DNA of 64,000 nucleotides from Photobacterium arenosum. GTDB lineage: Bacteria; Pseudomonadota; Gammaproteobacteria; Enterobacterales; Vibrionaceae. The stretch spans positions 186,001 to 250,000 of the forward strand of contig NZ_JACYTP010000002.1 in assembly GCF_014841115.1 (NCBI RefSeq), in the 5' to 3' direction. This document shows positions 1-9,576 of the stretch, piece by piece (position 1 is the stretch's first letter; every line of letters starts with the position of its first letter). Under the pieces are notes generated by a model. That model saw only the letters and a program-made list of their open reading frames with translations, had not been told where the DNA came from and made no database searches. Made by a program: the position numbers and the translations under genes.

Positions 1-538
1 AAGGCAGGAAGGTGCTGCCGCCGGTCATCAGGAAGGGCTGGAGGCTGGCCGGGAAGAAGGACTGGCTGCCGGACAGGAACTGGTTGATCAGCATGTGGCT
101 CATCTAACGCAGGTTTTTGACAAACTCGCCCAACCCTTACAGCAGGTTGATCAGCAGGTAGAAAGCCAGCTGGTGGAGATGGTCAGCGTGCTGACTCGTG
201 AGTTAATCCGGGTTGAAGTGCAGACCAATTCGCAGGTTATTTTGTCCACGTTACGAGAAGCCATTGCCACTTTGCCGCTGGCCTCTCAGTCGATCACTGT
301 GCAACTGCATCCGGACGATCTTGCGCTGGTAACTGCCGCGTACAGCCAGCAGGAACTGGATAACCGTCGCTGGCAGTTGCTGGCAGAGCCGGGGCTTGAG
401 CGCGGTGATGTCCAGCTCAGTGCCGGTGATTCTGCGGTGGATTATCGAATGGAAGATCGTGTTCGTCATCTGTTGAGCCAGTTTCTGGGCATGAATCAGC
501 GCCCTGCTGACAGTTCATCACAGGATAGCGCGGAATGA
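1..538 (+). CDS. fliH: Flagellar assembly protein FliH (3' part, start outside window)
   Basis: FliH is the stator-like regulator of the flagellar export ATPase FliI. The reading frame is open from base 2, so the 5' end lies upstream of the window; the ATG-like codons inside are not its start. The visible N-terminal part has the Gly-spaced repeats ([16 protein letters not shown] and similar) that form the long helical FliH stalk. It is followed by the conserved C-terminal domain that holds FliI and resembles the peripheral stalk of F/V-ATPases. Its stop overlaps the fliI start (ATGA), which indicates translational coupling. Identification rests on this domain and on gene order. Confidence 0.93.
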   Translation, partial: RQEGAAAGHQEGLEAGREEGLAAGQELVDQHVAHLTQVFDKLAQPLQQVDQQVESQLVEMVSVLTRELIRVEVQTNSQVILSTLREAIATLPLASQSITVQLHPDDLALVTAAYSQQELDNRRWQLLAEPGLERGDVQLSAGDSAVDYRMEDRVRHLLSQFLGMNQRPADSSSQDSAE

Positions 539-1851
539 CCCTGTCGCAGCGGCTGGGTAGCTACCGCTTACAGGGGCTAGCCTGTCGCCCCGTGGCCTCC
601 GGGCGGCTGGTGCGCGTGGTCGGTTTAACGCTGGAAGCCATTGGTTGCCGGGCGCCTGTTGGCAGTGTGTGCCGTGTCGAGGCGGTACAGGGCAGTATCG
701 AAGCCGAAGTTGTCGGATTCAGTGGTGACACCCTGTACCTGATGCCCAGTGAGCAGCTGACCGGGGTGATGCCCGGCGCTAAAGTCACGCCTGTGATGAG
801 CGACGGTGGCCTGCCGGTGGGTCCTGAGTTGCTTGGCCGGGTTATTGACGGCATGGGAAATCCCCTGGACGGCAAAGGACAGATTTATACCTCGGCCCGG
901 GCCGCACTGAATGCGGAGCCCATCAACCCTCTCGCAAGAAAACCAATCAGTGAACCTTTGGATGTCGGATTAAAAGCCATTAATGGGCTGCTGACCGTAG
1001 GTAAAGGCCAGCGCATTGGCCTGTTTGCCGGTTCCGGGGTGGGTAAATCTGTCACTCTGGGCATGATGACCCGGGGCACTACGGCGCAAGTGGTGGTGGT
1101 CGGACTGATTGGTGAGCGTGGCCGCGAAGTCAGAGAATTTATTGATGAGATCTTAGGTGAAGAAGGCCGCCAGCGCGCGGTTGTGGTGGCAGCCCCTGCT
1201 GATGCTTCTCCTCTGATGCGCCTGAAAGGGTGCCAGACTGCCCTGACCGTGGCGGAATATTTCCGCGATCAGGGCTTAGATGTTTTATTGCTGATGGACT
1301 CGCTCACTCGCTTTGCTCAGGCGCAGCGTGAAATTGCTCTGTCGATTGGTGAGCCACCAGCCACCAAAGGGTATCCGCCCTCTGTGTTTGCCAAGCTCCC
1401 GGCCCTGGTTGAGCGCGCCGGCAATGGCGGCGATCATCAGGGGTCGATCACGGCATTTTTTACTGTGCTGACCGAAGGCGATGACTTGCAGGATCCTATC
1501 GCCGATGCATCACGAGCGATTCTTGACGGCCATATCGTGTTGTCACGTGAGATGGCCGATGCCGGCCATTATCCGGCCATTGATGTTGAACGCTCTGTCA
1601 GTCGTGTTATGCCAGCCATAGTGGATGAAGAGCAGATGCTGATGTCGAAAGCGGTTCGGCAGATATTGTCTATTTGCCGCAAAAATCAGGATTTGGTGTC
1701 TATCGGCGCCTATAAACCCGGCTCAGATCCGGCGATTGACCAGGCCTTTACGTTAAAACCCAGGTTGGATCAGTACTTACAGCAGACAATGAAAGAGTCG
1801 GTTCCTTATGACATGTGTGTCAACATGCTCCGTTCTGCGCTGGGAGCCTGA
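535..1851 (+). CDS. fliI: Flagellum-specific export ATPase FliI
   Basis: FliI is the hexameric ATPase that, with FliH and FliJ, delivers and unfolds substrates at the flagellar type III export gate on the cytoplasmic face. At 438 aa it has the usual length. Visible motifs are a Walker A ([10 protein letters not shown], about residue 165), the family segment [13 protein letters not shown], a Walker B ([18 protein letters not shown]) and a C-terminal helical domain typical of F1-beta relatives. The ATG overlaps the fliH stop by 4 nt. The nearest relatives are type III secretion ATPases such as YscN/HrcN; the flagellar neighbourhood decides for FliI. Confidence 0.98.
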   Translation: MTLSQRLGSYRLQGLACRPVASGRLVRVVGLTLEAIGCRAPVGSVCRVEAVQGSIEAEVVGFSGDTLYLMPSEQLTGVMPGAKVTPVMSDGGLPVGPELLGRVIDGMGNPLDGKGQIYTSARAALNAEPINPLARKPISEPLDVGLKAINGLLTVGKGQRIGLFAGSGVGKSVTLGMMTRGTTAQVVVVGLIGERGREVREFIDEILGEEGRQRAVVVAAPADASPLMRLKGCQTALTVAEYFRDQGLDVLLLMDSLTRFAQAQREIALSIGEPPATKGYPPSVFAKLPALVERAGNGGDHQGSITAFFTVLTEGDDLQDPIADASRAILDGHIVLSREMADAGHYPAIDVERSVSRVMPAIVDEEQMLMSKAVRQILSICRKNQDLVSIGAYKPGSDPAIDQAFTLKPRLDQYLQQTMKESVPYDMCVNMLRSALGA

Positions 1852-1887
1852 GGATGAAACACCTAAGCGGCATGACCGGAGGCGCGG

Positions 1888-2328
1888 ATGTCTGATCAGG
1901 CACTGAACCTGATTCTTGAACAGGTCAAAGACAAAGAACATAACGCGTTTCTGGCACTTCAGCAGGCTAAGCGGGATTTGGACAGCTTTTATCAGCAACG
2001 CGAACAAATTGAAAAATACCGCTACGATTACTGCCTGCAATTGACCGAGCGTGGTCAGAATGGACTGACGGCCAGCCAGTTCAGCCATCTGCATAAATTC
2101 CTGGGTCAGTTAGACGAAACTCTGGTTCAGCAGGGAGCGGCCGGCCGTGAATTTGAACGTCAGGTAGAGAAATGCGCTGAGTTCTGGCAACAGGCCCGTA
2201 CTGAACGAAAGTCGGTTGAATGGCTGCTGGAAAAAAAACACACAGAGCGGGAACAGCGTCTGGCGCGTCAGGAGCAAAAGTTAATGGATGAGTTTGCCAC
2301 ATTGCAATCTGCCCGCCGCCGGTGTTAG
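1888..2328 (+). CDS. fliJ: Flagellar export chaperone/stalk protein FliJ
   Basis: FliJ is the coiled-coil central stalk of the FliHIJ ATPase and links it to FlhA. The 146-aa product is almost entirely charged heptad-like helix (for example QQREQIEKYRYDYC and EKKHTEREQRLARQEQKL), as expected. A GGAGG ribosome-binding site about 7 nt upstream fits the ATG. It lies 36 nt after fliI and is the last gene before a candidate sigma-54 promoter, so it probably ends the upstream fliEFGHIJ-type transcription unit. FliJ sequences are weakly conserved; position and coiled-coil character carry the call. Confidence 0.92.
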   Translation: MSDQALNLILEQVKDKEHNAFLALQQAKRDLDSFYQQREQIEKYRYDYCLQLTERGQNGLTASQFSHLHKFLGQLDETLVQQGAAGREFERQVEKCAEFWQQARTERKSVEWLLEKKHTEREQRLARQEQKLMDEFATLQSARRRC

Positions 2329-2353
2329 TCGCTTATCGCAGTCAACTCAAGAG

Positions 2354-2370
2354 CTGGTTCACTTCTTGCA
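2354..2370 (+). promoter_or_regulatory. Candidate sigma-54 promoter for the fliK operon
   Basis: CTGGTTCACTTCTTGCA in the fliJ-fliK gap has GG and GC dinucleotides separated by 10 bases and an intact TTGCA -12 element. It differs from the TGGCAC-N5-TTGCA consensus mainly in the middle of the -24 box. Vibrio fliK operons are class III, FlrC/sigma-54-dependent units, which agrees with this placement about 58 nt before the fliK ATG. Confidence 0.6.
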
Positions 2371-2427
2371 TGGTTTTGAGTATAACCACGACTTTGGTCG
2401 TCAAATAATTGTCAGTGTAAGGTAGTT

Positions 2428-3888
2428 ATGAAACCGTCCAGCAGCATTTCTGTCGATTTTAGCGCGTCCGGATCCTCTGTCCGGCCGGGTAAGCCTGCTC
2501 GTTCTGACAGCCGTGAAGAACCGGGACTGTCAGGGTTTTCATCACGACTTGAGTCTGCCGTCCACAGTGAAAATAAGACGGCGACTAAGCGTCAAAAAAT
2601 TGAATCGTCTGACGCGCAGCCGGCAAAAGCCAGTGACAATACCGCGCAAACACACAAGGCGAAAGACAGCCAGCGGCAAGAAAATGCAGATAAAGTGACT
2701 GCCAGTAAAACATCGGAAACGCCGGACGATACCGCGCAGACAGCGGAGAACGTCAAGCCTGAGTCTGAGGGCACTGAAGAAAGCATTCGCGCCGAGGCAG
2801 AAGCACTGTTAGACAGACTGAATGCCTCCAGTCAACAGCTGCTAATGGCAAAGGATGGCAAAGAATTGCCACCTGAAGCTGAAAGCAGCGAAACGGAAGG
2901 GGTGGAGATGGGCTTATTGTCGCCGGGTTTCTCTGTCCAATCCGGCGTTCAGACACTTGCTCAGACTGGTGATCTGTCTGAGGGTGGGGGTGATGATGAC
3001 AGTGTGACGGCCGGACAGTCGGGTAAGCTTGCCGAGATGCTGGCGGCAGTCACTAAAGGGACAGCTTCTGATGCCAAAGGTAAAGGCGATAAACCTGACT
3101 TGACGCTGGTGGCCGGCTCGGTTCAGTCCGCCATTCAGGGTGACGCCAAGGCGGGCAGCGAAGGAGATACACAGCCAGATTGGCTCAGTGATGCTATTGC
3201 CCGGCTTTCTGCTTCTGCCAAAGGCGGGGAAGCGGGTCTGGCTGACGGTGCAAATGCTAATCAGGCCGGAGCCGGTCAACCGGGCGTCTCTGCATCGCTT
3301 CAGGCAGCTTTGGCTGATGCCGGACTGCAGATGGATACAGCGCAGAAAGAAGCGATGGCGACGGGGGCAGCATCAGGCACCAATGCGATCACCGGGCAGC
3401 CTACTTCACTGGCTGCGATGCAACGAGCTGAAGCGCAGGCACAACCTGCCGCACTGCCTTTACAAAAAGAGATGGCTGGTGAGCAACTGGCGGAGCGGGT
3501 GCAGATGCTGATGAGCAAAAATCTCAAGCATGTCGATATTCGTCTGGATCCGCCTGAATTGGGCCGGATGCAGATAAAACTGGCCATCAATAATGACCAG
3601 GCTTCAGTCCAGTTTCATGTCGGTAACGCGCAGACCCGGGATCTGGTTGAACAGGCCATGCCGCGACTGAGAGAGCTGTTACAGCAGCAAGGTATCCAGT
3701 TGACTCAGGGCAGCGTCCAACAGGACGGTAATCAGCAGTTTGCCGGCCAGCATACCGGGACCCAACAGGGTGAAGAAGGCTTGGCCAGAGGCGGTCAGAG
3801 CGGCCAGTCGCAACAGGATGATGACGATGGCAAGGCGATTGCCGTGACTGTCAGTGAACCAAGCGACGGCATTGATTATTACGCATGA
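2428..3888 (+). CDS. fliK: Flagellar hook-length control protein FliK
   Basis: FliK is the exported ruler that measures hook length and then switches FlhB specificity from hook to filament substrates. The 486-aa product has a long low-complexity N-terminal and central part rich in Ser, Glu, Ala and Gly (residues about 1-340). A conserved C-terminal switch domain follows (about 345-430), with the signature VDIRLDPPELGRMQIKL and a Gln/Gly-rich acidic tail. Low conservation of the ruler region and strong conservation of the C-terminal domain are typical. It leads the fliKLMNOPQR-flhB unit behind a sigma-54-like promoter. Confidence 0.95.
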   Translation: MKPSSSISVDFSASGSSVRPGKPARSDSREEPGLSGFSSRLESAVHSENKTATKRQKIESSDAQPAKASDNTAQTHKAKDSQRQENADKVTASKTSETPDDTAQTAENVKPESEGTEESIRAEAEALLDRLNASSQQLLMAKDGKELPPEAESSETEGVEMGLLSPGFSVQSGVQTLAQTGDLSEGGGDDDSVTAGQSGKLAEMLAAVTKGTASDAKGKGDKPDLTLVAGSVQSAIQGDAKAGSEGDTQPDWLSDAIARLSASAKGGEAGLADGANANQAGAGQPGVSASLQAALADAGLQMDTAQKEAMATGAASGTNAITGQPTSLAAMQRAEAQAQPAALPLQKEMAGEQLAERVQMLMSKNLKHVDIRLDPPELGRMQIKLAINNDQASVQFHVGNAQTRDLVEQAMPRLRELLQQQGIQLTQGSVQQDGNQQFAGQHTGTQQGEEGLARGGQSGQSQQDDDDGKAIAVTVSEPSDGIDYYA

Positions 3889-3959
3889 CCTCCAGCGGCA
3901 TAGCTGGCATCCTGCGACACCCAAGTGACTATTATTGACCCGCGAACGGAATTGGAAAT

Positions 3960-4448
3960 ATGGCTGAATCAGCGGCAACAACAAATAGCAAAAAACGCAT
4001 TTTATTGATTTTAATTGCTTTGGTCCCCGTACTTCTGGGGGGCGCAGCAGCCTGGTTTTTTCTGTCTGACGATCAGTCTGCTGCTGATAGTGACGGCATG
4101 TCGGCAAGCCAGTCATCAGGTAAGCCGGAACCGGCTTATTATGTGATTTTGCCGCATCCCTTTATTTTTAATGTGACGGGAGATACCCAGCAGCGGCTGG
4201 TACAGGTAAAAGTACAACTCATGGTACGCGGTGATGAGAATGATACTCTGGCCCGTCAACACATTCCTTTGGTAGAAAGCACCCTGCTTCAATCTTTCGG
4301 TGCAGCCAGTGTGGAGCAGCTTCGTTCTCCCAGCGGACGGCTTGAACTACGTCAACAGTCGCTGCAATCGGTGCAGTCTGCGCTGGTGAAAGTGTCTGGC
4401 AGCCCTGTGGTCGAACAGGTACTGTTTACTGGCTTTGTAATGCAATAG
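3960..4448 (+). CDS. fliL: Flagellar basal body-associated protein FliL
   Basis: FliL is a single-pass inner-membrane protein that surrounds the stator units and supports torque. The 162-aa product has a short cytoplasmic N-terminus, one membrane helix (about residues 14-34, ILLILIALVPVLLGGAAAWF) and a periplasmic stomatin-like domain. That domain includes YYVILPHPFIFNV and a C-terminal VEQVLFTGFVMQ. It is followed 7 nt later by fliM, the usual order. Confidence 0.95.
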   Translation: MAESAATTNSKKRILLILIALVPVLLGGAAAWFFLSDDQSAADSDGMSASQSSGKPEPAYYVILPHPFIFNVTGDTQQRLVQVKVQLMVRGDENDTLARQHIPLVESTLLQSFGAASVEQLRSPSGRLELRQQSLQSVQSALVKVSGSPVVEQVLFTGFVMQ

Positions 4449-4455
4449 GTTCCCA

Positions 4456-5502
4456 GTGACTGATTTATTAACCCAAGACGAAATTGATGCGCTGCTGCAT
4501 GGCGTCGATGATGTAGAGGATGATCACCCCCGGCAAGAGGAAGGCACTGGGGTTATATCGTTCGACTTCTCATCGCAAGACCGCATTGTCCGTGGCCGGA
4601 TGCCGACGCTTGAGCTTATCAATGAGCGTTTTGCCCGTCATATGCGGATCAGTTTGTTCAATATGCTGCGCAAGACGGCAGAAGTGTCGATCAATGGCGT
4701 ACAGATGCTCAAGTTCGGCGAGTACCAGAACACACTGTACGTTCCTACCAGTTTGAATATGGTGCGTTTTCGTCCCCTGAAAGGCACGGCCTTAATCACC
4801 ATGGAAGCCCGGCTGGTCTTTATTCTGGTAGAGAATTTCTTTGGTGGCGATGGCCGTTTTCACGCCAAGATCGAAGGGCGTGAATTCACACCGACTGAGC
4901 GCCGTATCGTCCAGATGCTGCTGAAACTGGTGTTTGAGGACTACCGGGAAGCCTGGTCACCCGTGATGGGCGTGGAGTTCGAATACCTGGATTCCGAAGT
5001 GAATCCGACTATGGCGAATATCGTCAGCCCGACAGAAGTGATAGTGGTGAGCTCTTTCCACATTGAAGTGGACGGCGGCGGCGGCGATTTCCATGTTGTG
5101 ATGCCGTACTCCATGGTGGAGCCGATCCGTGAATTGCTCGATGCCGGCGTCCAGAGTGACAAAATGGATACCGATGTCCGCTGGAGCAAGGCCCTGCGGG
5201 ATGAGGTGATGGATGTCGAAGTGAATCTGCGTGCCAAGTTGCTCGATATTGACCTGACGCTGCGGGATCTGATGGAACTGCATTCCGGCGATGTTATACC
5301 GATTGAATTGCCCGAAACGGCCACTCTCTATGTTGAAGACCTGCCGACTTACCGCGGTAAAATGGGTAAGTCAGGCGATCACGTAGCGATAAAAATTTCC
5401 AAGAAACTAAAGCGGCCAGATACGGTGAAAACGGACCTTGCCTTCCTGGATGGCGATGAACTGAGTCCGACTTTCTCCGCCACTGACCCGATTGACGATT
5501 AA
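4456..5502 (+). CDS. fliM: Flagellar motor switch protein FliM
   Basis: FliM is a C-ring protein that binds phosphorylated CheY and reverses motor rotation. The 348-aa product starts with the CheY-binding peptide (LLTQDEIDALLHG). This is followed by the CheC/FliX-like middle domain and a C-terminal SpoA domain homologous to FliN. The start codon is GTG, fixed by the N-terminal peptide. It lies 7 nt after fliL and 12 nt before fliN. Confidence 0.97.
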   Translation: MTDLLTQDEIDALLHGVDDVEDDHPRQEEGTGVISFDFSSQDRIVRGRMPTLELINERFARHMRISLFNMLRKTAEVSINGVQMLKFGEYQNTLYVPTSLNMVRFRPLKGTALITMEARLVFILVENFFGGDGRFHAKIEGREFTPTERRIVQMLLKLVFEDYREAWSPVMGVEFEYLDSEVNPTMANIVSPTEVIVVSSFHIEVDGGGGDFHVVMPYSMVEPIRELLDAGVQSDKMDTDVRWSKALRDEVMDVEVNLRAKLLDIDLTLRDLMELHSGDVIPIELPETATLYVEDLPTYRGKMGKSGDHVAIKISKKLKRPDTVKTDLAFLDGDELSPTFSATDPIDD

Positions 5503-5514
5503 TACAGGTGACTT

Positions 5515-5904
5515 ATGTCAGATAAAGACCAACAAGTAGCTGACGACTGGGCGGCAGCCCTGGCCGAACAGGCCGACGACAATATTGAAGCCGCACCGCT
5601 GGAAGAACTTACAGATGAAAGTACCCCTATTTCTGATGAAGAACGTCGTCGTCTGGATTCCATCATGGATATTCCGGTCACGATATCGATGGAAGTCGGG
5701 CGCACCAAAATCAGTATCCGTAACTTACTGCAGTTGAACCAGGGTTCCGTCGTCGAGCTGGACCGTGTCGCCGGTGAGTCGCTGGATGTACTGGTCAATG
5801 GCACTTTGATTGCCCACGGTGAAGTGGTGGTGGTCAACGATAAATTCGGTATTCGTCTGACCGATGTGATCAGCCAGACTGAACGTATTAAAAAGTTGCG
5901 GTAA
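5515..5904 (+). CDS. fliN: Flagellar motor switch protein FliN
   Basis: FliN forms the lower part of the C-ring with FliM and docks FliH for export. The 129-aa product has an acidic, variable N-terminal extension (about residues 1-45) and the conserved SpoA domain, recognisable by IPVTISMEVGRTKISIRNLL and a C-terminal EVVVVNDKFGIRLTDV. Length and position between fliM and fliO are standard. Confidence 0.97.
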   Translation: MSDKDQQVADDWAAALAEQADDNIEAAPLEELTDESTPISDEERRRLDSIMDIPVTISMEVGRTKISIRNLLQLNQGSVVELDRVAGESLDVLVNGTLIAHGEVVVVNDKFGIRLTDVISQTERIKKLR

Positions 5905-5909
5905 CTGGG

Positions 5910-6302
5910 ATGAAAGCATTGAAAAGCACATTGCTCGCTGGTCTGGCAGTGATCAGCCAGCCGGTAAGGGCGGCCGGGGCGCCGGAGCTGGATATGGGCA
6001 CAACGATAGGTTCATTGCTGCTGGTACTGGTTCTTATCGTGTTTCTTGCCTGGCTGCTGCGCCGCATGAAATTGCCGGGTGTGAGTGGCGGAGATAACGG
6101 GTTGCAGATTGTCCGCCAGGTGGTGGTTGGCCAGCGTGAGCGAATCGTGCTGGTACAGGTGGGTGACGAGCAGTTACTCATTGGTGTGACGCCGCAAAAT
6201 ATTTCAATGTTGACCAAGCTGGAAACCCCCTTGCCGGTCAGTGCTGGTGCAGGCAACGGTGAGTTTGCTCAGCAACTCGGTAAGTTGTTGAAAAGACAAT
6301 GA
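5910..6302 (+). CDS. fliO: Flagellar biosynthesis protein FliO
   Basis: FliO is a small bitopic membrane protein that stabilises FliP during export-gate assembly. The 130-aa product has an N-terminal hydrophobic segment with a possible signal sequence (residues 1-22) and a second membrane helix (about 34-54, [15 protein letters not shown]). A basic patch (LRRMK) and the short conserved cytoplasmic domain ([21 protein letters not shown]) follow. The last codons overlap the fliP start, suggesting coupling. Confidence 0.93.
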   Translation: MKALKSTLLAGLAVISQPVRAAGAPELDMGTTIGSLLLVLVLIVFLAWLLRRMKLPGVSGGDNGLQIVRQVVVGQRERIVLVQVGDEQLLIGVTPQNISMLTKLETPLPVSAGAGNGEFAQQLGKLLKRQ

Positions 6303-7153
6303 TGTATAGATCTAACTTCTTTATCTGGGTTATCGGTGCGCTTTGCCTGCTGCTTTCCGGCATGGCGAGTGCGCAGAGCGAAGATGGCGGGCTGGGCAAT
6401 GTGGCGGGCAATAATGTCACCGTCAGCGAGATGCAGAGCGATAAAGGGGCGGCAACCCTGCTGACCACCAAAGGCGGTGGTGGTATTCCGGCATTTTCTG
6501 TGTCGGTGAACCCGGATGGCACTGAAGATTACTCAGTCACGCTGCAAATCCTGGCCTTGATGACCGCGCTGGGCTTTTTGCCAGCCATAGTGATCCTGAT
6601 GACCTCATTCACCCGCATTGTGGTGGTGATGTCGATTTTGCGCCAGGCGCTCGGTCTGCAGCAGACCCCGTCAAACCAGGTGATTATCGGGATTGCCCTG
6701 TTCATGACTTTCTTTGTCATGTCTCCGGTATTGGATGAGATCAATACCAAGGCCGTTCAGCCCTATATCAATGAAGAGCTCTCTGCCCGTGAAGCCTTGA
6801 CGATTGCTCAGGATCCATTGCGCCAGTTCATGCTCAAACAAACGCGGGTGAAAGATCTGGAAACCTTCGTTGATATGTCGGGTTCGCAGGCGACAGACCC
6901 CCAGCAAGTCCCTATGACAGTCTTGATTCCCGCTTTTATCACCTCGGAACTGAAAACGGCGTTTCAGATTGGCTTTATGCTGTTTCTGCCTTTTCTGGTG
7001 ATCGATCTGGTCGTGGCTTCAATATTGATGGCGATGGGTATGATGATGCTGTCGCCGATGATCGTCTCACTGCCGTTTAAACTTATGTTGTTTGTACTGG
7101 TGGATGGCTGGAACCTGATCCTGTCGACACTGGCCGGCAGCTTCGGCACCTGA
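6299..7153 (+). CDS. fliP: Flagellar export gate protein FliP
   Basis: FliP is the core pore subunit (five copies) of the FliPQR export gate. The 284-aa product begins with a cleavable signal sequence (about residues 1-25, ending ASAQ), then four membrane helices. Conserved family segments are visible: [16 protein letters not shown] and [19 protein letters not shown], and a C-terminal helix ending LAGSF. The start at 6299 overlaps fliO; ATG codons are tandem, so the exact first residue could be one codon later. Confidence 0.97.
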   Translation: MMYRSNFFIWVIGALCLLLSGMASAQSEDGGLGNVAGNNVTVSEMQSDKGAATLLTTKGGGGIPAFSVSVNPDGTEDYSVTLQILALMTALGFLPAIVILMTSFTRIVVVMSILRQALGLQQTPSNQVIIGIALFMTFFVMSPVLDEINTKAVQPYINEELSAREALTIAQDPLRQFMLKQTRVKDLETFVDMSGSQATDPQQVPMTVLIPAFITSELKTAFQIGFMLFLPFLVIDLVVASILMAMGMMMLSPMIVSLPFKLMLFVLVDGWNLILSTLAGSFGT

Positions 7154-7172
7154 TGACAGGGAGAGACAGACA

Positions 7173-7442
7173 ATGACACCAGAAGCCTTCGTCGAAATTT
7201 TCCAGGAAGCCCTGTACATGGTCCTGGTGATGGTCTGTGTGATCGTCATACCCGGCTTGCTGGTTGGTTTGGTGGTGGCAGTTTTTCAGGCCGCCACCTC
7301 AATCAATGAGCAGACGTTAAGCTTCCTGCCTCGTCTGGTGATCACCCTGGTTGCGCTGATGGTGTTTGGTCACATGATGACCAGAATGCTGATGGATTAT
7401 TTTCATCGCATCATTGAGCACATTCCTCAAATTCTTTACTGA
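7173..7442 (+). CDS. fliQ: Flagellar export gate protein FliQ
   Basis: FliQ is an 89-aa two-helix membrane protein that wraps around the FliP/FliR pore. The sequence shows the two hydrophobic segments (about residues 13-37 and 50-70) and the family signature GLLVGLVVAVFQAATSINEQTL. It lies 19 nt after fliP and just before fliR. Confidence 0.97.
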   Translation: MTPEAFVEIFQEALYMVLVMVCVIVIPGLLVGLVVAVFQAATSINEQTLSFLPRLVITLVALMVFGHMMTRMLMDYFHRIIEHIPQILY

Positions 7443-7453
7443 GCAGATTGGTC

Positions 7454-8233
7454 ATGACGTATCCGGCGGAAGTCATATTAGATTGGCTGGCCAATTATTT
7501 TTGGCCGCTGACCCGCATCGGCGCCATGATGATGAGCATGACCTTCTTCGGCGCCCGTTTCGTGTCGATGCGCATCCGGCTTTATCTGTCGCTGACAGTC
7601 ACTTTTGCTGTGATGCCGATGCTGCCTCAGGTCCCTGATATTCCTTTGTTGTCCTTTGAGGGCTTTCTCACCACAGGCCAGCAAGTGATCATAGGTGTCG
7701 CTATGGGGCTGGTCACTCAGTTTGTCACCCAGACTTTTGTCCTGTTAGGGCAGATTCTGGGCATGCAGTCCAGTTTGGGCTTTGCCTCCATGGTCGACCC
7801 GGCCAACGGACAAAACACCCCTGTGCTGGGCCAGTTGTATATGATGCTGGCGATCATGTTATTTCTCGCCACTGACGGTCATCTGGCGATGCTCAGGCTG
7901 GTGGTGCTGAGCTTTACCACTTTGCCGGTCGGCCAGTCTATGTTGCAGGCGGTGGATTACCAGCAGCTGGCGGGCTGGTTCGGCTGGATGTTCAAAGCCG
8001 GTTTAAACATGTCGCTGGCCGGGATTATTGCGTTGCTGACGGTGAATCTCTCGTTCGGTGTCATGACACGTGCGGCACCTCAGCTGAATATTTTCTCTCT
8101 GGGCTTCTCGTTTGCGCTGTTGCTGGGGCTGTTCGTCAGCTGGTATCTGTTAATGGGCATTCAGGCACAGTATGAAGAACACTGGCAACTGGGTACTGAG
8201 CAAATCTGCAGCCTGATCAGGCTGGATTGCTGA
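7454..8233 (+). CDS. fliR: Flagellar export gate protein FliR
   Basis: FliR is the single-copy subunit that completes the FliP5Q4R1 export gate. The product is about 259 aa, strongly hydrophobic with about six membrane segments, and carries the conserved segment LGMQSSLGFASMVDP. I chose ATG at 7454; an in-frame TTG two codons upstream (7448) is possible but gives nothing recognisable. It lies 11 nt after fliQ and 21 nt before flhB. Confidence 0.95.
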   Translation: MTYPAEVILDWLANYFWPLTRIGAMMMSMTFFGARFVSMRIRLYLSLTVTFAVMPMLPQVPDIPLLSFEGFLTTGQQVIIGVAMGLVTQFVTQTFVLLGQILGMQSSLGFASMVDPANGQNTPVLGQLYMMLAIMLFLATDGHLAMLRLVVLSFTTLPVGQSMLQAVDYQQLAGWFGWMFKAGLNMSLAGIIALLTVNLSFGVMTRAAPQLNIFSLGFSFALLLGLFVSWYLLMGIQAQYEEHWQLGTEQICSLIRLDC

Positions 8234-8254
8234 TGACAGACAGGAGGGAGTCCG

Positions 8255-9385
8255 ATGGCTGAGTCAGACGGACAAGAACGTACTGAAGACGCAACCCCCC
8301 GACGGTTGCAGCAAGCGCGGGAAAAAGGTCAGGTCGCGCGCTCAAAAGAACTGGCGTCGGTTGCGGTACTGGTATCGGGGGCAGTTGGCCTGATGTGGTT
8401 TGGCGAAATGCTGGCCGTTGCCTTGAGCGAAGTCATGCGCAAGTTCTTTACCCTCAGTCGCGAGGAAGTGTTTGATTTTACCAAACTGCTTGCCGTGACC
8501 GGGGATGCCATAGTGCATATGCTGTGGCCTTTGCTTCTGGTGTTGATATTTTTGTTTGTGGCGGCACTGATTGGTGCTTCCGCCTTGGGCGGAATCAGCT
8601 TTTCCGCTGAGGCGGCAAGGCCCAAGCTCTCAAGAATGAACCCGGCCAGCGGCCTTAAACGTATGATTGGAAAGCAAAGTGCCGTTGAGCTGGTGAAATC
8701 CATCATGAAAGTCACTTTGGTGGCCGGTGTCGCTTACTACCTGATGTACAGCAGCCTGGAAGGTTTCTTTCAGCTCAGCATAGAGATCTATCCGAGTAAC
8801 ATCTTTCATGCGCTGGAGATTTTACTGCGCTTTGTGTTGCTGATCTGTTGCTCGCTGCTGGTCGTGGTGGCTATCGATGTGCCGTACCAGATCTGGCAGC
8901 ATAACGAGCAACTGAAGATGACCAAGCAGGAAGTAAAAGACGAACATAAAGATGTTGAAGGTAAACCTGAGGTCAAAGGCCGTATCCGTATGCTGCAGCG
9001 TGAAATGGCGCAGCGGCGCATGATGGCGGAAGTGCCGAAGGCCGATGTGGTGATTACCAACCCGGAGCACTTCTCTGTTGCCTTACGATATGACCCCACG
9101 CTGGACAAGGCGCCAGTGGTCATCGCCAAAGGTACCGATCACATGGCGATGAAAATCCGGGAAGTGGCCAACGAATATAAGATCGATATTGTGCCTGCGC
9201 CTCCGCTGGCACGCTCCCTCTATCACAGTACCGAGCTGGAACAGCAAATACCGGATGGTCTGTTTGCCGCTGTGGCGCAGGTACTGGCGTACGTATTCCA
9301 GTTGAAACAATACCGGCGTGGTAATGGTAAGCGGCCTAAGTTATCTTCAGGCGCGGTTGATATACCTCCTGAATTACGGCACTGA
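8255..9385 (+). CDS. flhB: Flagellar export switch protein FlhB
   Basis: FlhB is the export-gate protein whose cytoplasmic domain cleaves itself to switch substrate specificity. The 376-aa product has the N-terminal motif DGQERTEDATPRR, four membrane helices (about residues 30-210) and a C-terminal autocleavage domain. The cleavage motif reads NPEH (about residues 268-271) rather than the textbook NPTH; the Asn-Pro bond at which cleavage occurs is kept. It is the last gene of this unit; about 190 nt separate it from flhA. Confidence 0.97.
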   Translation: MAESDGQERTEDATPRRLQQAREKGQVARSKELASVAVLVSGAVGLMWFGEMLAVALSEVMRKFFTLSREEVFDFTKLLAVTGDAIVHMLWPLLLVLIFLFVAALIGASALGGISFSAEAARPKLSRMNPASGLKRMIGKQSAVELVKSIMKVTLVAGVAYYLMYSSLEGFFQLSIEIYPSNIFHALEILLRFVLLICCSLLVVVAIDVPYQIWQHNEQLKMTKQEVKDEHKDVEGKPEVKGRIRMLQREMAQRRMMAEVPKADVVITNPEHFSVALRYDPTLDKAPVVIAKGTDHMAMKIREVANEYKIDIVPAPPLARSLYHSTELEQQIPDGLFAAVAQVLAYVFQLKQYRRGNGKRPKLSSGAVDIPPELRH

Positions 9386-9437
9386 TTGCTTGCGGCAAAA
9401 TGTTTTGGCTGCAGGTCAAAAAATTGACTTATCAAGA

Positions 9438-9453
9438 CGGTATAAATTTTGCT
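9438..9453 (+). promoter_or_regulatory. Candidate sigma-54 promoter for flhA-flhF-flhG-fliA
   Basis: CGGTATAAATTTTGCT has GG-N10-GC spacing and an intact TTGC -12 element, about 120 nt before flhA. The -24 box is weaker than consensus (CGGTAT rather than TGGCAC). The placement agrees with the known sigma-54 dependence of the flhA operon in Vibrio. The rest of the 191-nt flhB-flhA gap shows no other clear signal. Confidence 0.5.
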
Positions 9454-9576
9454 TTATGCGAAGCTTAGCCCGTTCAGTTGTCTGCGATTCACTGCCGCAC
9501 CAAGTGTCAGACAGAGAATAGCGGTGAACACTGAGTGAGCACTGACGATTAACCGATTCCAACCAAATAAGAATGC

